DNA of 64,000 nucleotides from Persicaria tinctoria (Eukaryota > Streptophyta > Magnoliopsida > Caryophyllales > Polygonaceae): NCBI GenBank assembly GCA_037127255.1, contig JBANSL010000004.1, positions 20,033,967-20,097,966 on the forward strand, written 5' to 3'. The translations under genes were made by a program, and so were the position numbers. Below the pieces are notes generated by a model. The model was not told where the DNA came from and searched no databases. It saw nothing but the letters and a program-made list of their open reading frames with translations. Every line of letters starts with the position of its first letter. Position 1 is the stretch's first letter. Positions 8,923 through 19,127 of the stretch are shown here, in pieces.

Positions 8923-11416
8923 CTATGTGTTCTCCTTGAGGATTGCCATGATCTCCTCCACCTGGGCCTCCATGTCCCTCTTTTCCATCTCCTCAGGGGT
9001 CATATTTCTGACCTTGGGTTCCCCGCAGCCGATGTAGCCCGCTGAGATAGATTTGACCTCTTCCATTGGACCCGTATGCCTTTCAGTTTTATTAAAGGAA
9101 TACTCAATTACCTCATCGCTGATGTTGAAGGTGAGCACTCCTTTCCTTACGCTTATGTTGGCATCCACCGTCGCCAAGAATGGTCTTCCTAAGATAATTG
9201 GACAAGCAGGATCTTCTTGCATATCAACAACTAGAAAATCAGCAGGGACAAAGAATTTACCTACTTGTACTGGCACATTATCCACCATGCCTGTTTGGAT
9301 GACCACCGTGTTGTTGGTCATGTAAAGTCTAGCATCCACAGGCTCTAGGGCACCTATCTTAATCTTGGACCAAATCGTTAAAGGCATAATACTAACACTG
9401 GCTCCAAGATCACATAGGGCATTAATTTTGTATGGACCAAATCCAATAGTTATAGCAAACTTACCTGGATCCGGCCTCTTCTCCAATATGTCCAGATGGC
9501 TGCATTCCTCTGTGATTTCAGCCATCGATCGCTTTTTGCTCAGAATCTCCTTCAGAAACTTGACATAGGATGGCATTTCATTAAGAGCTTCTGTGAAGGG
9601 GATGGTGACGTTGAGCTTCTGAAGCATCTTGATGAAGCGCTGAAACGTTTTCTCTGCCGGGTCCTTTAGAGATTTTTTGGGGAAAGGCAGCTTCTTTTTC
9701 TGAGTCGGAGCCAGAACAGACGTCGGAGGTGCTGCAGGTTGCTCTATGTCGACCAGAGGCTCCTCGACATCGACTACAGTTTTGTCGACATCGACCAGGT
9801 TGGGCTTAGTCGAGTTGATGTGTGGTGCAGACGAGGATTTTTGTAGGTTCTCCTCGAGGTCGAGTAGGCCTTTGTCGAGATCGACTAGAGGTTTGTCGAC
9901 ATCAACTAGTTGTTCCTCGTTGTTCTGCTGCTTTTCGACCTCTGGCTCTTGCAACTGATGGGCGTTTCTGAGTTTTACAGCGGCGATGTGTCCAGTCTTT
10001 CCCTTTGGATTTGGTTCTGAAGATCCAGGGAGTGCACCTAACTGTCTGGGAATTCCTGCTGCCAGCTGACCAATCTGTGTATCAACTGATTTCCGCCAAA
10101 TATCAATTTCCCCAAGTCTAGAGTTGACACCTTGCATCTGAGTATAGACAGAGTTGAAAGATTGCCTAGTTTCTGAGTGGTTCCTCCGTATTTCCTCCAG
10201 GACTGTCTGTATATCATCCTTTTTCTGGTCCCTTTCCGGATGTCCTGGAGCTCTGTAGGGCGGGGGGTTCCTAGGGACACCCTGGTTCCATTGTGGTTGC
10301 TGAAACCTTTGGTCCCCCATGTAGCGATTGTGACCCCCTGCGTAAGCTGCATCCTCATGGTGCTCTGCCAGCTTGACTTGTTCTGTGTGTGGGCACTCAG
10401 GAGTGGTGTGCCTTTGCGATCCGCATTCAATGCAAGGCTGGTTGACAGAGAGATACTTTACTTGCTTGATGAGCTTCTTATTTTGGTCTCTGTAGTACTG
10501 CTCCCTAACGTCTGGATCAATCTCCTTAGGTGGCTCATAGAGGGGCATGGATGGTGCTGGCCTGGCGTATGGGTTCTCTTCATAAGTTGCAGTAGACCCA
10601 TACTTGTTGTCGTAGTTAGTGAGCTTCTCTAGCACACCCCATGCGTCACTTGGCGGCATTGTCAGATACTCATAGCGAGTATAATGGTTGATTCTGTCCT
10701 TTGTGACCTGATCAAGAGAGTTGAAGAAGATCTCCTGAATGACGTAGGGTGGCTGTCCATGAGTAGGGCAAGATCGCAGAAGTTCCTTGTAGCGCTGCCA
10801 TGCCTTTGCCAGCGGTTCCCCTTGCTTCTGTTTGAAGGCGGTGATTCTCTGGCGGAGATGTGCTGTTTTGGCGGGTGGGAAGAATTTGTTCAGGAACTCT
10901 TGCTCTACTTGGGCCCAGGTTGTGAGTGATCTTGCTTTCAGCCCTTCCAGCCATTTCAGTGCCGGCCCAGCGAAAAGATTTCATCTTGACATATTCCAGG
11001 GTTGTACCTTCAGCAAGAGTACGACACATGTCAGAAAAATTTGTAATATGTTCAAGAGGACACTCATTAAATCTACCATAGAAGGCATTATTTTTCAGCT
11101 CTATAAGAAATTGAGTGCGAATTTCAAAAGAGTTATCAGGGATAAGAATCGCCGATTCAGGCACGACGAGAGTTGGGTGCATGTAGTCCTCTGCCGTGGT
11201 TGGATATTGGGCAAGCTCAGCATGTGCTTGTTCCCTAGCTGCTTTCTCAGCGGCGATAGCAGCATCCTTAGTCGCCAATTCCCTTGTAAGCCTAGCGATC
11301 AGCTGTTTCTGTGTCTCCGCAGCTGCCATGGCTCTTTGTAGTTTAGCTCGGACGTGAAATAGGCGTTCCGGTTCGTCTAAGGCGTCAAACTCAGGTGTTT
11401 GACCAGAACGGCGCAT
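8923..11416 (-). pseudogene. gag-protease gene of the Athila-like element, one frameshift
   Basis: The N-terminal part starts MRRSGQTPEFDALDEPERLF (11,416) with a coiled-coil stretch, then the gag segment FEIRTQFLIELKNNAFYGRF. A frameshift near 10,985 moves the frame. The rest continues through the capsid region (TTWAQVEQEFLNKFFPP) to 8923. After it come a CX2CX4HX4C zinc knuckle (CIECGSQRHTTPEC), a linker with LVDVDKPLVDLDKGLLDLEE made by TCGA sites at 9763-9884, and an aspartic protease with ALCDLGASVSIMPL and PIILGRPFLATVDANI. The active site DLGA is the usual variant in Athila-like elements. Gag would form the particle and the protease would process it. Apart from the frameshift the frame is clean. 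Confidence 0.85.
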
Positions 11417-11479
11417 ACACCTGAAAAGTAACTCAAAGAAACAGTGAGAACTGACTACCTAAGGCGCGATTGATAGCTT

Positions 11480-11497
11480 CCTCGACAACGGCGCCAA
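11480..11497 (-). promoter_or_regulatory. Primer-binding site (tRNA-Asp type)
   Basis: The minus strand reads TTGGCGCCGTTGTCGAGG a few bases inside the 5' LTR. It resembles the TGGCGCCGTTGCCGGGG primer site of Athila/Tat elements, complementary to the 3' end of tRNA-Asp, with two differences. Confidence 0.75.
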
Positions 11498-11502
11498 TTT
11501 TT

Positions 11503-13676
11503 TGTTGCAGGAGGATGGTCAAGTATGAAATAAATATAAAATAAAGATCAGACTGACTTCCCTGTCTCAGCAAATGATTACAAGACTTCCTCCCGTTGTA
11601 GTAAGAGAAAATCAGGATCGAATCCACGAGGAAGCACGTCAGCAGTTCTCAGGTAGCAACAGATCTCACAGACAGTATAGTAGAAAGACAGAAACACAGA
11701 AGCAAGGAAAGAAACGGAAATAAAAGCAGAAAATAAAAGCAAAGAACAATGAACTAAACGAAGACAGAAAAGACGAAGCAAAGCAGAAACTAAAAGCAAA
11801 GGCAGAGGCTCGTCGATCTCGACAAGAGTCAACTCGAGATCGACCACAACAGTGAACAACAGAAACTCAGAAAGTGAAAATCGACGAAAACAGAAGAAAA
11901 CCAACTCGACCTAGACCAGCTCCTACTCGAGATCGACAAAGCAGAACTCGATCTCGACAAAGGTCTACTCTATGTCGACTGGAAACAGAAACTTAAATTT
12001 GCAGAATCTCGAACAAAACTCATAATTTCGACAGAAATAAATTCAATATATAAAAGACTTCCAAAGCCAGGGTTTCAACACCACAACGATAACCATGCAA
12101 AGTAACACATAAAGGCATAAAAGATCATGCTTTCCATCAAATAACTTTCGTCATTAACAAATAGGCATATAGAGGCTTTCGCATAAACCCTAATTGTTAC
12201 TAACCCTTTTTCACATAATTAATCCAAGTTGCATTAAGATCACTTTCGCTTCAATAACACAAACAAGGATCACCTTCAACTCTCGCAAAAGAATCATGCT
12301 CATAGGGATAGAAGATGAATTGCACAAAAGATCTGACCTTTATCGCATCGCCTCACATGGCCACCGTCGGGCTCACCCCAGCCCCAGAAGTGGGTGGACT
12401 ACTCACGCCTCATCGCAATCGCAGACATTGAATGAAAAGAACTAACTTGCATAAAATAAACTCCAACTTACAATCTCTCTTTTTGTAACTAACTAATTGT
12501 CTCTGAAATTGAATTGTGTGTGAATTGGAATGAATGAAAAACCAGCCCCAAGGGCCTTATTTATAGGCTTCTAGTCCTTGCTAACCAAGGATAGGATATC
12601 TATATCTATATCTAAAATTATATCTAAAAGGCTAAAAGATAAATAAAATGTTTTAAGGAAATAAATCAATAAGGAAAAGATAATTCTAAAGTGGGTAAGT
12701 CTTCATGTCTTGATAGATCTTGTCTTCCATGGATCAAATTTGGATAGAATCTTCTCGGCCAAATCGACTTCCTTCACGCCCAAGCAACTCCAATTCGACT
12801 AGGACTGATCAACTCGACGCATTTCTGGAAACTGGGCTACTCGACCTCGACAAGGGCTCGTCGACCTCGAGTAGGATTCCTCGTCGACTGGACTTCCCGG
12901 CTAGCTCTGCTCGATGTGGCTCGGTCTTGGCTCCTGGTGCTTGTCGACCTCGAGTACCTCTTGTCGATGTCGAGTAGGCTTGATCCGTCGACTAGGTCTC
13001 CTCGGGTAGGTGTACTCGACAAGCTCGGACTTGGGCTCTGGGCTTCGTCGATCTCGACTAAGGCTCGTCGAGATCGAGTAGGGTTGCTCGAGGATGGTTT
13101 CTTTGATGGTGTCGACTAGAGCTCCTCGGCATGGACTCGGACTGGCGTGGTGGCACTTGTCGATCTCGACAAGCCTTTGTTGAGATCGAGTAGAGGTGTG
13201 CTCGGCTTCTCGTCCTCGGCTTCTCGTTCAGTTTCTCTTCTCGACTCCGGGTGTGGTGCCTGGGCTTCGTCGATCTCGACCAAGGTCTTGTCGAGATCGA
13301 GTTGGGTCCGGAAGTCGGGTTGGTCTGGCTCTTCGACAATGCTCTGTCGACCAAGGCAGCTCGGCTACGCTCGTCTAGATCGAGTAAGGTCTACTCGAGA
13401 TCGAGTAGTCTGGTTCCTCGGCTCGATTTGACTGGTTCCGCTGCTTCTTTGACTTTGGACTTCTGTAGCCGATTCCCGAGCTTTTCTGACCTTCTGTAGA
13501 ATTGCTGTAAAATGCCTCGAAATCTGCGATTTAAACAGAAACTGGTGTAGATTCCATAATTTGGCAAATAAACATAGACTACATAGATTATGTACTATCT
13601 TAGCCCAAATGCATGAAATGTATGCAGAAATCGGTATAAAAGTTACTGTAAAACATGGCAGATTCAGCTTACAACA
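11503..13676 (-). repeat. 5' LTR of the Athila-like element
   Basis: It starts TGTTGTAAGCTGAATCTGCC on the minus strand at 13,676 and ends CCTGCAACA next to the primer site. It is collinear with the 3' LTR. It carries 14 exact TCGA palindromes in the same paired arrangement. The extended form CTTGTCGATCTCGACAAG is at 13,156 and CTACTCGAGATCGAGTAG at 13,391. It keeps a 0.1-kb segment (about 12,567-12,705) that the 3' LTR lost. Confidence 0.9.
12556..12566 (-). promoter_or_regulatory. TATA box of the 5' LTR
   Basis: CTATAAATAAG on the minus strand is also found in the 3' LTR (5471-5481), in the LTR fragment at 20.7 kb (CTATAAATAAG) and, cut by the window edge, at 63,996-64,000. Transcription would run leftwards into gag. 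Confidence 0.7.
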
Positions 13677-13734
13677 ATCCTCTATTCACTTTGGTTCATG
13701 CAAATTAACCTATCAAGGTAGAGTGGCACATGAA

Positions 13735-14228
13735 CTCTTACAACAGAATCGTGCAACTCTTACAACAGAGTCGTGCAACTCTTACAACAGAGTCGTGCAA
13801 CTCTTGCAACAGAGTCATGCAACTCTTGCAACAGAGTCGTGCAACTCTTGCAACAGAGTCGTGCAACTCTTACAAGAGAGTCATGCAACTCTTACAATAG
13901 AGTCGTGCAACTCTTAAAACAGAGTCGTGCAACTTTTACAAGAGAGTCGTGCAACTCTTAAAACAAGAGTCGTGCAACTCTTACAACAGAGTCGTGCAAC
14001 TCTTAAAACAGAGTCGTGCAACTCTAACAAGAGAATCATGCAACTCTTAAAACAAGAGTCGTGCAACTCTTACAACAGAGTCGTGAAACTCTTAAAACAG
14101 AGTCGTGCAACTCTTACAAGAGAGTCGTGCAACTCTTAAAACAAGAGTCGTCCAACTCTTACAACATAGTCGTGCAACTCTTAAAACAGGGTCGTCCAAC
14201 TCTTAAAACAGCGTCGTGCAACTCTAAA
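13735..14228. repeat. 22-bp minisatellite (GAGTCGTGCAACTC core)
   Basis: About 22 tandem units with consensus core GAGTCGTGCAACTC followed by TTACAACA, and one-base variants (TTGCAACA, TTAAAACA, TTACAAGA). Units with AACAAGAG are two bases longer. Each unit has the arms GAGT/ACTC. The array starts just after the Athila-like element and its flanking TSD. Confidence 0.9.
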
Positions 14229-14414
14229 ATGTCATAGTATTATTCATGAAATTTATAGTTTTATTCATACAAACTAAAATCTAATTTGATTCTTCTTAAA
14301 CTAAAAATCTAATTTGGGCACATTATAATATTATTCTTGCACTTTTTAATCTAATTTGGTTCTTAAACTCTATTTTACAGTTGCACAACCGTAGTTTAGA
14401 ATTGCACAACTGTA

Positions 14415-14587
14415 GTGTCAGCATCTTTTTTCTATTTTATTAATCAGAGAAAACAACTAGTGTCAACGGTGTTTGCAATTTTAGTGATAAAAATGTATTG
14501 ATCAATTTTATTTCTTTATAACTCTGTTATCACTAAAATTGCAAACACCGCTGACACAACCTTTAATTTCTAAAAAGATGCTGACAC
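14415..14587. repeat. Nested foldback element
   Basis: Outer arms GTGTCAGCATCTTTTT (14,415-14,430) and its exact complement (14,572-14,587) enclose inner arms of 30 bp (14,460-14,489 and 14,528-14,557) with one mismatch. The arms extend outwards with a 10-base indel to TTGCACAACTGTA on both sides. The size and form resemble a MITE, but I see no clear target duplication. Confidence 0.65.
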
Positions 14588-15207
14588 AGCCCTTAATTAC
14601 AGTTGCACAACTGCATCTTAAAGTTGCACGACGGCACCTTAAAGTTGCACGACTGCACCTTAACCAAATATTTTGTTGTCTTCATTATGAAAAACGATCT
14701 TCTAGTGGATTTATATTTTTCTTCTAAATTGAGAATAAGTATTTAATTCGAATACATGTCTCGCAATTACATAACTTTACAGATAGTGCAAAAAAGCGAA
14801 GAAATCTGTAACTATTGAACAAGCATGACAAGCAAGATCTAATGCAATATAAGTATATTACCACTAAAGAAAACTAAAAAATAGGAAATAAAAGAGCACA
14901 ATGCAATCACATCACAACTTAATAGAAAGTCAGGCTTCATATCTGGCCTCGGACAACAATCCAAAACCCGAAACACAACCACACCAGCTGAATGACCGAA
15001 TTTCTATTTTAGAATTGTAATTTGTAAGCCGGATGTAAGTTCTAGAATTGTAATTTCTGTTTTAGAGAGTTAGGAGCTTTGTGTCAGCACTTTTTTTTAA
15101 AGTTGCAAAACTGTAGTTTAAAGATGCACAACTTCACTTTACAATTTTATTTTTGCACCTTTTACTCTTATTCACGAAGAGAAACATAATAAGAGATACC
15201 ACATAGA

Positions 15208-15279
15208 TAGCCTAAGCGGGATTTGAACCCGCATCATTGTGCGTAGGCACATTGCTCTACCATTTTGAGCTAATAGGCT
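15208..15279 (-). tRNA. tRNA-like sequence, probably a pseudogene
   Basis: The minus strand has an acceptor stem AGCCTAT/TTAGGCT (one mismatch), a D arm TAGCTCAAAATGGTAGAGCA and a perfect T arm GCGGG-TTCAAAT-CCCGC. The A and B boxes are therefore good. The anticodon arm is poor: TGTG/CACA closes a loop of only six bases (CCTACG), so no anticodon can be named. The variable loop is four bases. It may be a tRNA relic or a SINE head. No CCA is encoded and no T-run follows closely. Confidence 0.5.
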
Positions 15280-15843
15280 TAACCATAAATGTTCAAGGAG
15301 AATCTAATATGCTGCCTTGTCTAATTTAAAACCATTGCACAAAAGCTGGAATCATAGGTACAGAAATCGATCTTATTAGCATCAAAGGCAAACATAAATC
15401 TGCAGTTACAAAGACAACATACATGAACAACTAGTTTTATTGCAAGCAAAATAGAAATCAGCTCCCATTCAATAGACATATTATCCATCACAAAATTACC
15501 ACCAATCAATACTCTCTAGCTTTGTAGTTACAACATCAGTCTGCCTTAGCTGGGGCTGCTATTGGGGCTGCTGACGGGGCTACTTCAGCTCATTCGCCGC
15601 CTTTTTTCTCCTTGGGCTTCCCCTTCTGGAGTTTCATGAAGCAGAAACACGAGCAACACGGGCACTGAAAACAAGAACTTCATGCCTTGCCACTCCCCAG
15701 ATCTCAGTTTCCCTCAAATGTGAATGCTAAATATGAAAATTTATATCTCAAGACTCAAGCTCTTCTACCTTCAACCTTACTTCAAATAAATGTATTTGCT
15801 CCCTAATCACTGGTAGGCCACATCGGATTCACATAAAGTTTAC

Positions 15844-16807
15844 CTTGGTGTTGCTGCCACTTCAAGGCCTGCCCAATTAGAGCCATTAACCGTGATGATG
15901 GCACCACTGGTACTTCTGCAGCTATGGTTGTCCGCACCAAGAAAGACCATGCATTACAAGAATAAGAGCAGATACAACCCCATGTAATACAATGTCCAAT
16001 AACAGTTGAAAGTGGAAGAAAGAGTCAAGTGGAAACCAAACAGCACTAACCTTGGGCAATCTGTGCTCGACGTTTTTCTTTCGTAGAATCTTGATAAGCC
16101 TGTTCAACAGAAAACAAATGCAAGTGATTAGAAGCCCTCTAACAATTGTAAGTCCCAACAAAATCTAATACGATGCCCTAACTCTGTGACTGTCAAATGT
16201 TACACAAGATAACCCCAGCAACAACATATATAAACATTGAGAATACGCTATTTTGGCTTAATAACCGATCAACCGACAGTACTAGTTTCCAAGCTCATTT
16301 TACTTCATTTAATTTGGATGTCCTTAGTCTACCTGTCTAGATTGACATACCCGCTTCAATATGGTAACACAATTCAAATTCCAACAAATTCAGAACCTCT
16401 AATATGTCTACATGTCTAAAAAGGTCAACAACATGAGACCTTCAACTGATCAAAGTTTCACTGACAGAAAAATGAAATAAAATAAAAACATCTCTCCTGC
16501 CCTTTCTAACATATTCTATGGTAGCCTGTTAGCGTCTTCATTCTTAAGGCATAGAATTTATATGCTTTCTTTGTGTTTTTCTAGATAATCCAAAAACCTC
16601 GAATTTGACCAAGAAATAAAAGTGGGTTGTCAGAATGAGTCAATCAGAACCTCATGTGGATCAAAATAAGTCCGAACAAGAAGATGCTCTAGACGGAGGT
16701 ATCTTTCCGGCTGTTCTTGCTTCATTACGCCCATATATCACTTGAGTTTGCCTCAAAATTGCATGTGTGGTGTCCAACTCACGTAGTTCAATCATCTCTA
16801 GAACAAT
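15844..16807 (-). pseudogene. SMU1-like (spliceosomal LisH/WD40 protein) fragment
   Basis: SMU1 is a splicing factor with N-terminal LisH/CTLH segments and a WD40 propeller. Three minus-strand exon blocks match the region before the propeller. Block 16,651-16,807 contains EMIELRELDTTHAILRQTQ and then KQEQPERYLRLEHLLVRTYF. Block 16,051-16,099 reads AYQDSTKEKRRAQIAQ. Block 15,844 to about 15,929 reads [20 protein letters not shown], then ALKWQQHQ before a GT. A net +4 base change between RQTQ and MGVMK shifts the frame, and the third block has lost its AG acceptor. Neither LisH nor WD repeats are present. It is a clear fragment of a single-copy gene. Confidence 0.85.
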
Positions 16808-17025
16808 CTACAACAAAGCATATCAAACGTCACAAATTGGATATCAATTGAAGCAAAAACACAAGGAAAATCCAAATTCCCACATTGCAAATTTACAACT
16901 CGATAAGCTAGGGTTTCCCGAAACCAACAGTATTACAACAATTCCGAACAATTAGATCAGCAAAATGGACTATACGTAGGGAAGCAAACGCTATGAATTA
17001 ATTTAAGATGTAGAAAAACAACTCT

Positions 17026-17274
17026 TTCTTAGAGTTGCACAACTCTCTCTTATTGTTGTGTTATTTGCTTGTTTTTAAGAACCTAAGCATGTAGCAGTAG
17101 CACATTCATCTCTCTTATTTATATTTTATATCATCTCTTTAGGGTGTTATAATTATGTAATGTAAACCTCAAGCAAATGTTTCACAACTCAGCCTTGGAG
17201 TTGCACAACTCAGCCTTGGAGTTGCACAACTCAGCCTTAGAGTTGCACAACTCTCTCTTAGAGTTGCACAACAT
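17026..17274. repeat. GAGTTGCACAACTC palindrome repeats, 21-bp period
   Basis: The 14-mer GAGTTGCACAACTC (six-base arms, CA centre) occurs at 17,032-17,045, 17,198-17,211, 17,219-17,232 and 17,240-17,253, with a partial copy at 17,261-17,272. The last four are spaced 21 bp apart by TCAGCCTTGGA-like linkers. The word TTGCACAACT also recurs at 14.38-14.65 kb and near 15.1 kb, and a variant forms the core of the minisatellite at 13.7 kb. Confidence 0.8.
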
Positions 17275-17767
17275 GGCGATCTAATTGTGGGTTAGGTTTA
17301 GTAATTTTAACATGGCGATCATTACTTAACTACTTAATCAGGTAAATCATGACATGAGGTTTAGTACTTAAAATACCTTTGGTGGCTGCCTCATTGAGTA
17401 AAGCATTGTCTTCAATTTCAAAAGAAATGCATTTTCATTGTACTAGCTTGGTGGCTGCTGTGTCTCTTCCTTTGCTGAAGTTTTTTCATGCTTGGGCTTT
17501 TTTTGTATTAATTTACCTGAGATTTTAGAACACTTATAAGCTTGACCTCTAGTAGAGCTATTCGCATTTCATGAGATATGATATAGAACGCATCCACTTC
17601 CTGATGATTTTAATGTTATAGCAACTTTCTGATGCAACTGGTACAAGTTATGCTTTTTAATGTGTGATAATCTGGAGAAAATCATTGGAAGTAAATGCTT
17701 TAGGGAGAGATACATCACCCACTTACCCTTTAGTGATTAAAACTCGCTAGAAATGTTCTGCTTGTTT

Positions 17768-18010
17768 ATTGATGCCATCACATTGAATCCCTTTGGCTTA
17801 TCTTCTTCTTCATCATCGAAGTTGATGTCATCTATGAAATATCAGGAAACCAGAAAAATTAAAGTGCAGTTATGCACATTGATTGTCATATCCAGATCTA
17901 AAAAAAAAAAGACACCGAAAAGAAGTTTCAAGACATACCAATATCCAACTCAGCCACATCTTCTTCAGATGCAGCAGGTTTATCTATGGTTTCAGCCTCA
18001 ACTGGGAAAT
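17768..18010 (-). pseudogene. Acidic exon fragments of an unrecognised gene
   Basis: Two short minus-strand blocks look coding. About 17,940-18,010 reads VEAETIDKPAASEEDVAELD followed by IG and a GT donor. About 17,768-17,826 reads FIDDINFDDEEEDKPKGFNV. They could be consecutive exons of one acidic protein. I do not recognise the family. They lie next to the SMU1 and NET1 fragments. Confidence 0.35.
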
Positions 18011-18280
18011 TAGGAATTGAAAAGATTATCGGAATCTCTTCAAATCTTGTTCACAACCCATCACCTCCTGTCTTCGTTTTACTGCCTTTCAAATCCTTTA
18101 TCACAGAGCCAAATATACCCTAAAACACCAAATATCAATTACTCGTATGGATCAAAACATATCTGAGAAACAATTGGTATAACTAAATCTTTTTGCTTTC
18201 TTTCTTTTGGGCAGTTGGCTCAAAACCTTCATGTGCATATCTGATTTCAGTTATTTTGCACTGGAGGCATGACCTAAAGA

Positions 18281-18812
18281 ATGATTTCAATTATCCTTAT
18301 GTATAATCTAGAAGCCGAAAGAGATTCAAGTCTTTGCCAGTTTAAAGATGCATCTGAAAGGCTAGACGCTTTAGAGGCTATGGTCACTGCAGCTCAGGGG
18401 GATGTCACACGGTGGAGGGATCAAGCAGTTGAAGCTGAAAGTGAGACCCAGAATCTCAAGCAAGAGCTTTCCAGATCCGAAACTGAGAAGCAAGGTGCTC
18501 TTTCTCAATATCGTGAGGGTTTGGGGGAAGATTTCTGAGCTGTAGGAGAAGCTTCGGCTTGCTGATGTAAATGCTGAAAGGATTTGTGAACATAATGAAC
18601 ATGCTAGATGTGAAATTAAGGACTTGAAGTAGGAGTTCTCTAGATTAAATGAAGAGAAAGAGGACGCATATCTGAAGTACCAGCAGTGCTTGGACATGAT
18701 TTCAAAACTTCAGAATGACCTAATGGAAGCAAAAGAGGAAGTCAAGATGATTAGAAGTGAGATGTTGCTTGGATCAGCCAATTTAAAGGGCGCTGACACA
18801 AGATGTAAATGA
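18281..18812 (+). pseudogene. NETWORKED1 (NET1) coiled-coil fragment, second copy
   Basis: The frame starts LEAERDSSLCQFKDASERLD and runs through long E/L/K heptads. A one-base shift near 18,530 and in-frame stops (one at about 18,630) break it. It then reads RLNEEKEDAYLKYQQCLDMI, followed by SKLQNDLMEAKEEVKMIRSE and ending with GSANLKGADTRCK. KYQQCLDMISKLQNDL and the final SANLKGA-like phrase are characteristic of NET1 proteins. No NAB actin-binding domain is present. The orientation is opposite to the fragment at 1.3 kb. Confidence 0.75.
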
Positions 18813-19127
18813 TTGAGAAGATTTCCATTAAGATTCATCATACACATAGTCTGTTTGTCCAGCCTGAAAGCCTAGTAATCCACAAAACAATCTAGTCAAT
18901 TATTGATCCATTATTCTATCAATATCACTTTAGAGTGCATAGAAAGCTACTTTTTCCAGCCAGCTCAACACAAAACAACATGCATTTTCAAGAATGTGGT
19001 CTCTCTCTTCCCAGCCATAGTACCACAACTTTGTTCTTAGAATTCAGAGATTTCATAAATCTAATCCCAAAAAGGCCAACCACTCATTTCATAAAGGAAA
19101 ATAAATTAGAGAAAATGTGACTGGCAT

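Larger units (their letters stand above)
4415..13676 (-). mobile_element. Non-autonomous Ty3/Athila-like LTR retrotransposon, 9.3 kb
   Basis: Two LTRs of about 2.06 kb (4415-6470) and 2.17 kb (about 11,503-13,676) flank a 5-kb interior read on the minus strand. The target duplication ATCCT is at 4410-4414 and 13,677-13,681. The primer-binding site resembles the tRNA-Asp type of Athila/Tat elements, and a purine tract precedes the 3' LTR. The interior has a frameshifted gag-protease and a short pol-like remnant. Reverse transcriptase, RNase H and the integrase core are missing, so it depends on a helper. The LTRs and interior are packed with TCGA palindromes. The LTRs are clearly alike over their whole length, apart from a 0.1-kb replacement near the TATA box, so insertion is fairly recent. 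Confidence 0.9.

Noticed and set aside
13735..14228. CRISPR-like array
   Set aside because: Units are continuous 22-mers with no unique spacers, the host is a plant and no cas genes are present. It is a minisatellite.
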